DNA from: Chaenocephalus aceratus | Taxonomy: Eukaryota; Chordata; Actinopteri; Perciformes; Channichthyidae | Reading direction: 5' to 3' | Assembly: GCA_023974075.1 (NCBI GenBank) | Contig: CM043789.1 | Coordinates: 33,497,659 to 33,561,658 of the forward strand | Length of the DNA stretch: 64,000 nt | In this document: positions 47,576 through 64,000 of the stretch, in pieces | Position numbering within the stretch: the first letter of the stretch is position 1 | Layout of the letters: each line of letters opens with the position of its first letter | The notes under the pieces: generated by a model | Database searches by the model: none | Told to the model about the DNA's origin: nothing | Seen by the model: only the letters and a program-made list of their open reading frames with translations | Position numbers and translations under genes: made by a program

Positions 47576-50500
47576 CGAGATGGGCTGGACCTGGACTTAA
47601 AAAAAAGAAAAAGAATCACAGTGGGGAAGTTAACAATAGTCACAGAAAAAAAAACTTCAGATGAACATAAACACAACCCACTCTTAATGGGCCGTGGTTT
47701 CATTAAGGCTAAATCCCACAAAATGATATAATTATCCTCACATTAAGTTATTGACATTTTATAAAAGCAGTGGGCATTCTATTCTTATTTCTGCTCTTTT
47801 ATAACTTTTCTTCCCTAAACAGTTTGACATGCTTTATTCACATGATGACTGCTTTTGGCCATGTGCTAAATCTGGCTGGAGTGAATCTTGAATGTTGCAC
47901 AACAGTTTACTGCTGCCTCTTTATGTGATGAACCTCTTGCAGCGCGCTGTTTATTGATGGCTGCGGGGCTCTAATCAGATTGAAACACACAGGCCTTCGC
48001 AGTCATTTAGGGGTAATTATCGGGCTTGGGGGAGGGATCAGTAGGATTTTCCCCCTTTGACTACATCCATTAAAGTCAAAAATGATGTGGAGTCGCGGGG
48101 CAAGGGGGAGGAGGCACAGTGGAGCCAGGGAGAGATCTAACCCAGGACTGTCATTGATTTACCTGGGTATGCTACCTCCCCATTACGCACAGTCCTTAAA
48201 AATAGGGGATTTTTGTTGTATTCATTGCAGAAAATAGTAGGCTAATCTGGATATATGGGCAAGGTGAACTATGGTACATTTTGAATTCAATAACAAAAAC
48301 ATATTCTCATTTAAATTATTTGAAATGCCTGAATATTGTTCACCTTTTTTGCTGTGAAGTCAGTTCTCATGAAAGCGTCTGCGTCGCTAATTGCCAAGCA
48401 TAAACAATCTGTCACGATTTGTCAGTCTCCCTAATGGGCAGACAAGTTATGTTGTGTTTAGGCGCCAGCAGCGCTCGGATCAAAGCGCCCGGCTTTAGGG
48501 AGACTATTGAAGGAGTTGAACCCGCACCGAGAGCGCAGCACCGCCTCCTCCGCTGCCCGCCCTAGCCCAGGGACACTGAGCCATTCAGCCTGAAAAATTA
48601 GCTTTTTCCCAGCCGATCGCACGCCATTTCCATCTATTCAAATGAGCACTATGGTCGGTGTAAAAGTAAGGCTCTTCTGAAGAAAAGGTCAGCATCCCTT
48701 CAATGAAAAGGATTCCTCGATGTGTTTCCCAACATCTACACTGGACCACAGATCCCTGTCTGAGGAGGTGTTTTTTGCTTTTTGTGCAGGAGTATGTGAG
48801 GCGTTAAATACAGTGGGTGGTTGTGGGACCTCAAACCAATCGTCCTCATAATCTGTCTGTCACTGTGCCATAACGTTACCAAAGGGAATGAATAAACCCT
48901 TGGACCACAGGGGTACGTGGACCCCAAACCACTGCCTCATAAAGTTTAATCTTACTGTGCTGTTGCCTATAGCATTGAAATCACGAATGTCTTTCCTGGC
49001 GTGAACATTGCAATTAACATTTGAAAGTGACACTGTTATTTTACCTGGCACGTGCTTACCTGCTTTGCATCCATGAGCAATAAAGATGACACGATAAGGT
49101 AAATAATTCGCTGTTTGGAGAGGTTTTTTATTTTGGTAATTTGAGAGGAAGTGGAATCAAATACAATTATCTTGTTACTCTTATAAATATAAAATACAAA
49201 TGTGACATGTATTAGGATAATAAATCAATACAAGGTATCTCTTTGAAAATGCGTCTTCTTGAACAACAGGCATATGAGTGGTTTCCACGTTCATATTTAA
49301 ATTGCAGCCTCAGGTGTTTCCTAATAGTCGTTTTGCATTTGACAACAGATAACCTTCTTTGTAGGAAAAAAAACTTAACACAAGTCTTAATTGATCATTT
49401 CCTCAGCAGCACATCCTGTGCAGGTAGCAGGGCCTCCACGTGCAGCTGCAGTGTGTTTGGAAACACTTAAAGCCTCTAACCTGGAACGAGTGGCATTGCT
49501 CCGAAAAGCTTTGAAGTCACCGGAGTCTCCGGGGCCGCCGCGTCCGTCTGAAGTCCCCTCAGCTCGGGGCTGGAACACTTAACCCGTCCTCCAACACCAA
49601 CTCGTTAAACGTGTGCGTAAACACAAATAGGCACACATGAGACGCATTAACGTGTGCAGTTTGTTAACGTGCAGCAACAACGCGTATCCTGCTAATTGTT
49701 CCTGCTGGTGTACTCGTTCAGAAACCCATAAATCATATTGATTCCGAAACACTGCAGATATGTTATAGGGCTACTATTACGACTGTGTTTCCCTGACTTC
49801 TGATTTGATAATATAATGAAGTTGATGAAAAAATACTTCATGCAATAATGAAATAACATTTGTTTTATTTGTGATGTCTGCTTCACACTTCTAACTTTTC
49901 TTTACTTGATGATTTATTAACTTGCCCAGAAGTTGATTTTGGTGAGCCTCTATTTAACCTGTTTGTTATTTTGTCTCCACTTTATTTGTCTTGTGAACAG
50001 AGGGACAGTGGTGCTGGAAAACAACGTTGCTGGCAATTAGCATCCCAAACAGTGGCCTTTAAGAAGACTGATGTGCCATGAAGAAGGCGATTACCATACC
50101 GTTTTATTTAAATCCCAAGGCAACAAATGAGGGCCGAGCTGAGGTTCAAAACAACTGTTAGGCTCATCGGGCCTTTATTTCACTTTATAAACTACTTTGA
50201 TTCCCAGTCAGGAGGCAGGGACTCTCGCACAAAGGCCCATTGTTGCCTCCTCTCAAAGTTGTCTTAACCCTTTTCATGCAAGGTCTGTCAATTTAGACTG
50301 TAAAGACATAAAAGGGAGGGTCGATGTCAAAAGGCATTTTCAGGCAAAATGTTTGCACTTGGTGAGAGTAAACGACTTTCGTGTGGGGACAATGCACTCA
50401 CGTGAGTATGAATCCTAAACCCTGGTCATATTTTAAACGTGGTAAAATGTGTGCCAGCTTACAATTTTAGAAGTGAATTTGTTTGTCACATTTTAGAAAG

Positions 50501-52560
50501 AAAAAACAGTTTAACATTTCAGTGATTTTAGGAAAATGTGAACTTTATGATGCACCTCGGGGAGATGATAGGAAACAGCCTGCAGTCGATCTCGAGGTCT
50601 GCATAATTATACATAATGTATCTTATTTCAAAACAATTAGCGCAATCAGGCGAATCGGAGCACTTTGCTGCCAGTAAGTAACAATGCCTCTCGGTCATTT
50701 AAGCTTCAACATGCCATTCACACTCTGGCTCACAGGTCCGCCTGCAGACCAGCTTCAGTCCATTTGGCAGGTGTATGTGTCCCAAGTCCAAAAGTCACCC
50801 CCGAACCAGTTTATGTTCCTTTAATCCGAAGACACAAAAAGAAACCTTGTAATAGGCTCAGGCTAATTCTGTATTATAAGTGCCTGTTTAAATATTAAAT
50901 ACGGCATTTTATATTTTAAGAAATACCATTTGCATTTGTAAATAAACCTTTCATTGACAATAAAATGTAAGATGATATAACCAAATCATCCACAGGTATA
51001 TGTCACCGATTATGGCATTTAGAAATAATTATAATAGTCTTAATAATCAGAACACCTGCTTTGAAAAAAAACAAACACATCATAGTAATTTCTATAATAG
51101 CATGCTTTACTAACTCAAATATTGCCATAAACAGTTATTATAAGTCAGTCAAAATATAAGAATATGAACTATGAATTAATGGGAAATAGGTGTTATGTAA
51201 ATTACATAAGAGTTCAGACTCAACAGTATTTGAAGTTAAAGCAGCTCGTCCCCCTGCAGCCTCGGTGAACAGCATAGCAGCAGCTCGGAGAAGAAACAGA
51301 CTCCACGTGAAGGTTGGCTGGCTGGGTCCCGGACCGGTGATAAATGCATTTAAAGCTTCAACGATTAAACGATTTCATACGGCTTGTAGGAAGAGAAGAA
51401 GAGCAGGGAATAGTTTTCGAATTATTAACTCTGTAAGTCAATCAGATCCACCGCTTATAGTGAACTTTATTCGCCATTCATCTCCCTCACCTCTCCCCGG
51501 CTGACAGGCAGGATGAATGTGTCCCACGGTGATGATAAAAAAAACCCTCGTGCGGCTGAGAAAAAAAGAAAACGTTGTCGCCAGCCTAGCGGGGGGCCAT
51601 ATTGTTAGTCTTTCAAAAGAATGATTTACCCTGCATCGATTCAAAGTCACTCGGAAATGACGCCTAACGATTTAAGGTTGTTTGAAATAACACATATGAA
51701 ACTTTATTCCCTCTGTTAATATTCAAACGACTGTAAATCAGATAAGAAGAGTGTGTTTTGGTTGAAATCCAAGTGTTTCGGCACATCAGTGGACTGTTGA
51801 ACAGTTCCGAAACTCGGCTCTGATTGGCTGTTAACCACAGAATGACTTAAACACACACCTGTGACCACATCACTCTTGGTTTAATATCAATGCGCTAATT
51901 TTAAAACCGCTTTACTGTTATTGGAACTATAATGTTTGTCGACAAATTATATTCAACGTTATTATGTAGTTTAATAATTATAGACTTATATGACATTAAT
52001 AAATGTGCTATAATTTGGTAGGCTATTTATTATTTCAGTAATGTCTTATACTAATAATGGTTAAATTGTTCTAAAATCACTGGGTTACTTTCCTGACTTT
52101 GTGCTTTATAATTTTAAATCTTTATCTAAATGACAATATATTGAAAAAATCTCATAAAACCTGCCTTATCTATTTAATAGACTTGGCAGCATAACTGCAC
52201 AAGTGATGTGCATTTCTTAATAGATTATTTGCATTTTTTATTAGGCTACGTTATTTTGTTAGTTTGATAACCACATTTATAAATTAGTTAAGTCAAATCT
52301 TTATTTAACCAGATTGGTCCCATTGAGATCATAGATCTCTTTTTCAAGGGAGACCTGCAAGTGATCCATCCACCATATTGACTATCCAAATCATTGCTAT
52401 TCAACACTTATGTTATTATTTTTAGTAGCTACATTATCATTATATTATTATAAGTGTGTTAAAAAAAATTATATTTAGCATTAAAATAGAATAAAATACT
52501 AAAGACGAGGAGGTCTAAATAATCTTATTTAACAAAAATACTTAAATCACTTTATTGGAG
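47576..52560. other. msx1 upstream flank, proximal part
   Basis: No gene seen. The first kilobase (47.9-48.65 kb) is complex sequence with several TAATTA-like and GC-rich stretches (for example GGGGTAATTATCGGGCTTGG near 48010 and a C-rich block near 48530-48580) and may hold proximal msx1 control elements. The rest, to 52.5 kb, is mostly AT-rich, with a LINE-like fragment at about 52290-52350. Confidence 0.4.
52290..52355 (-). repeat. Short dispersed fish repeat fragment
   Basis: AATCTTTATTTAACCAGATT then GGTCCCATTGAGATC and CAAGGGAGACCTG is a familiar teleost interspersed tail. On the minus strand it ends in AATAAAGATT. It is a truncated copy. Confidence 0.5.
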
Positions 52561-52587
52561 TGTTTTTCTGTTGCCTTTAAATGGAAC

Positions 52588-52622
52588 ACACACACACACC
52601 CACACCCCCCCCACCCCCCCCC

Positions 52623-52705
<83 letters not shown>
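52588..52705. repeat. (CA)n microsatellite with poly-C segment
   Basis: A CACACACCCACACC lead and runs of 8-10 C at about 52604-52624 precede a nearly pure (CA) tract of about 38 units. Confidence 0.97.
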
Positions 52706-52707
<2 letters not shown>

Positions 52708-55080
52708 AGCTTCAGTCAGATAGCATCACTACCCCTCTCACCCTGACCTCTGCATGACTTTAAAATCAAAATAATTTCATCGTGTGAGCGGCAGTATCAG
52801 TGCTCCTGCCTGCCGTTCACTCCTCTGTAAAACTTAGATAAAACTGCGCCTTTTAAATTTACAACATTCCAGCGTTCAATCACAGACATCTCAATTACCC
52901 GAGGTGTTGGTGTGAAATTGAATTATCGCCCCTTTATTTCTTCCACGCCATTAAACAGGAAGCATACTCAAATCGTTTGCAAATCACTGGCCTGGGTAAT
53001 ATGATATAGGCCATCTAAATGGACTGATTAACAAATGACAAATCATGGGATTTATTTTGATAAGTCAATTATTTTGGCTTTTCAAAAGCCAAGTGTGCTT
53101 GTTGATTAGAAACGAAATAGAGTCTTTAATGAAATGCTTAATAAGCGCATAACAAGCAATAGTTTGGGCAACAAATCATTCCCATAATTGAGTATGTGGG
53201 AATTCAAAGGGAAGTTTAATGAGGAAGTAAATGATGTGGAGCGTCAAAACGCTGTCACCCATATTTCCCAGCGCTCAAAACAAATTGCAGGAATAATGAA
53301 AACATGCTCAGTCTTATTTTAGAGCAGAAATACTGCTGCAACACTATTAAGGCTGTTGCTATAGAAATAAGTATTGTCACAGCAGTTTATTAATATTATT
53401 AATGTTGTTGTTGTATTTTCCTTTAAAAGCTTGCCATTAAATACTATATTCTAAAATTTTTGAATATATTGAATTCCTAAATGTGATAATTGTAATGCTG
53501 CAATAGAAAATATAGATAACAGGACCTGCATTGATTAAAACCACATCCCTTTTAAGCATGATATAATTATACTGTTTTTAATTTAATATCCAATAATTAC
53601 ACGTTTTTATGATTAAATAAATAATATGTTCCCTGAGGTAAACACTATATTTTACAATCTCCAATAGATACATTTACTTGGAAAACAAAAATAATTTCCT
53701 ATTTTTATCAAGATAGGCAAGAATAAATAACTGGCAATAATTGTGTTGGAAATTAACTCAACATGAACTGACTGACATCAGATTAAAAAAGGTTTTGAAA
53801 TGCAATCATACGGATTTATACAGTGGTGTGTGGGTTCAGCCATTTCAAAATATCACCGCAAAATCTCTGCCTTGCCCTTCCAGTGACACCATGTACATAA
53901 ACCATCCTTCACAATAACCTTAAGCCCATCATTTCGGGCTGTTCCCTCCCGCTTTAGATTTGGCCAAAGAAAAGAAAAGCAAAACAACAAAGGGGGGGTC
54001 AGAATCAGGGGGTTTGTCTGGGAAGTTGCTCAGTGGACGGCGGGCCGCGGCGTGCCCTGTCCTTCAGATCACAGCGTAGCAGACTTGGCTCCATCCTAAT
54101 CTCACAAGTCTCAACAGTCTGCAACTCAAGTTTACCCAGAGGGGGTTGAGCCTCTCGTATAGCCCCCCATCACCATCCCATGTAGCCCGCCCCTGTCCTC
54201 CGCCTGCCTCCACCCAGAGGAACACTCTGTCAGTGACCCTTTGCTGACTCCAGCTGCATAATCCTTTAAATGTGGGCAAAGCCTGAAATGATGAGGAGTT
54301 GGGATTTTTTTATTCAGGTGATGTCCTTTTCTCTCTCTCCTTGTTTCCCTGTGGCCAGCAGGATCAGCCTAAAGACAACAGGAGATCCTCATGGTGTAAT
54401 GGGCCGGGCGGAGAACCCCACATGGAGCAGACTGCAGCACATCCAGCCATGCAGGTCACCACTGTAGGGTACATCCTCTCTGTTTGTTGTGAGATTTATT
54501 CAAAAGGGCCGGAGGTTTAACAAAGCAGAAGTTTTACTGACCTTTTGTCAGTGTCACAAAGTCATTGACACATTATGGTGTTATATCAAAGTGAGGGATC
54601 TACTTTGGGTAAATTGAATTAAAGGAATATTCAAATGGTTTATTCAATCTCATCTAGAAGTTCAAGTTCAGCCCAATTAAACTGTACCACACTGAATGTT
54701 GAATAAGAGTAATGTACAGCATGGCCCTGTTCCGTAACAGTAAAACACACCTGAGCTAACCGTCCTTGTGGTAAATCGACCAAATACATGAGTTTTTGAT
54801 CAGGCGAAAGTTGCATTGTGTTGCCTGCAGCATGGCCTGGCATTATGCTGTTTTTATTCAGAGGTCAGGGTAAAAAAGGGTTTCTAAAAAGAGGCGTTTA
54901 TTTCTTAAGGTCATCTTATGATCATCACATTTGTCACTGACGTCATAGCAAGTCACTTTATAACCATTTGTCAAATGTAAGGGTGTTGTCACATACACAC
55001 CAGAGATGGCCCTATACAGTCTCCTCAAACAGTGAGCTCACTCGGGCAACAGTACTTGTACCCACCTCCTCCCACAACCC
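52706..55080. other. Non-coding stretch with one likely conserved block
   Basis: No gene seen. Complex sequence at about 52980-53340 looks like a conserved element. 53.4-53.8 kb is very AT-rich. 53.9-54.5 kb is GC-rich and complex, with short open frames that have no recognisable family. Confidence 0.4.
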
Positions 55081-55089
55081 CACCTCTCT

Positions 55090-55460
55090 CCTATGGGAGA
55101 CATATTTAATTTAATTAAGGCCTGTCAGCGCTATTGATTTTGGCACTTTCAATTATGGCCCAGCCGTTTATGGGCTCCAAGGGCTGTGGATCTACTGAGC
55201 TGTGATGAGGGGGGCCCTATCAGCGCGGGACCACATGGACGAGGAGCCTCTCTGTCTTCCTTATGGCCCTGCGCTGTCTGCAGGAGACAGTGACGTATGG
55301 CCGCTGCCTCTGTCCTACTCCCCTCTTGCTACCCATAATTAATCCCTCATTAGACAGGTCTTTATTGTTTAATTTGTGCCGTTCGTAATCAAATTGGGCA
55401 GATTAATTGCTACAGAATTTAGAAACGGGGGTGAAAAATAACCCTTCAGGTTTTATGTTG
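55090..55460. promoter_or_regulatory. Candidate conserved non-coding element upstream of msx1
   Basis: The sequence is high-complexity and free of simple repeats, unlike its surroundings. It has clustered homeodomain-type cores (TTTAATTAAGG near 55109, TCAATTATGG near 55150, CATAATTAATCC near 55335, GATTAATTGC near 55401) and Meis/Pbx-like TGTCAG. Its distance from msx1 (about 8 kb upstream) suits a developmental enhancer. This is inferred from composition only. Confidence 0.4.
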
Positions 55461-55722
55461 CCCTGTGCTCTTTAGTGAGCCATCACCAGACATGGTGGAA
55501 TATCTCACACACTCAAGAAATCAGTTTTTGAGTGATGAACCGTTATTGGGGTGTGCTCTTTTTAGAGAGCACGGCTGCGTAGCAGAAGCTCAATAAAATG
55601 TTTCTCAGAGCTATATTTTCACTTGCAGTCCTAATTGCAAAAGTCAACCTTACAAATTCTTGCGTTTATTTATGGTCATGCCCTTTTGCTTGTGTTCTGT
55701 TTGTGATGTTGGCTGGTCATTG

Positions 55723-64000
<8,278 letters not shown>

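Overview
The window is vertebrate nuclear DNA from a ray-finned fish, most likely a percomorph teleost. The evidence is six multi-exon genes with GT-AG introns, protein similarity to named vertebrate families, and repeats typical of teleosts (hAT-type elements with CAG termini, a CAGTGGTG...AAGTAC family seen three times, LINE tails, long CA/GT microsatellites). There are no operons, phage or CRISPR. I recognise no previously undescribed biological system here. The most informative signals are conserved and broken synteny, clustered frame-breaking indels, and candidate msx1 regulatory DNA. Layout: (1) 1-3.4 kb, minus strand, the 5' part of racgap1 (centralspindlin RhoGAP), cut by the left edge before its C1 and GAP domains. 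(2) 7.2-11.4 kb, minus, minar1 (KIAA1024/UBTOR). (3) 12.6-19.3 kb, minus, evc, 20 coding exons. (4) 20.2-34.6 kb, plus, evc2 (limbin), 24 coding exons, head-to-head with evc across 856 bp. (5) 35.5-39.1 kb, plus, cytl1. (6) 46.3-47.5 kb, minus, msx1, two coding exons. (7) 47.5-64 kb, no gene I can support. The order evc(-) evc2(+) cytl1(+) msx1(-) matches human 4p16.2 (MSX1, CYTL1, STK32B, EVC2, EVC) in order and orientation, except that STK32B is missing from the 955 bp between evc2 and cytl1. On the other side, minar1 and racgap1 stand where CRMP1 is found in human. EVC and EVC2 form the ciliary EvC complex that promotes Hedgehog signalling through Smoothened. MSX1 is a homeodomain repressor of craniofacial, limb/fin and neural crest development, and CYTL1 is a secreted cartilage-associated factor, so the block is rich in skeletal genes. 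Two non-autonomous hAT-like elements with good target-site duplications lie in introns of evc2 and cytl1. By hand reading, racgap1, minar1, the 3' half of evc2, and cytl1 carry about 18 single-base frame breaks, mostly +1. In contrast evc, msx1 and the first 16 exons of evc2 are clean. I read this as assembly error more readily than gene decay, but the sequence alone cannot decide.
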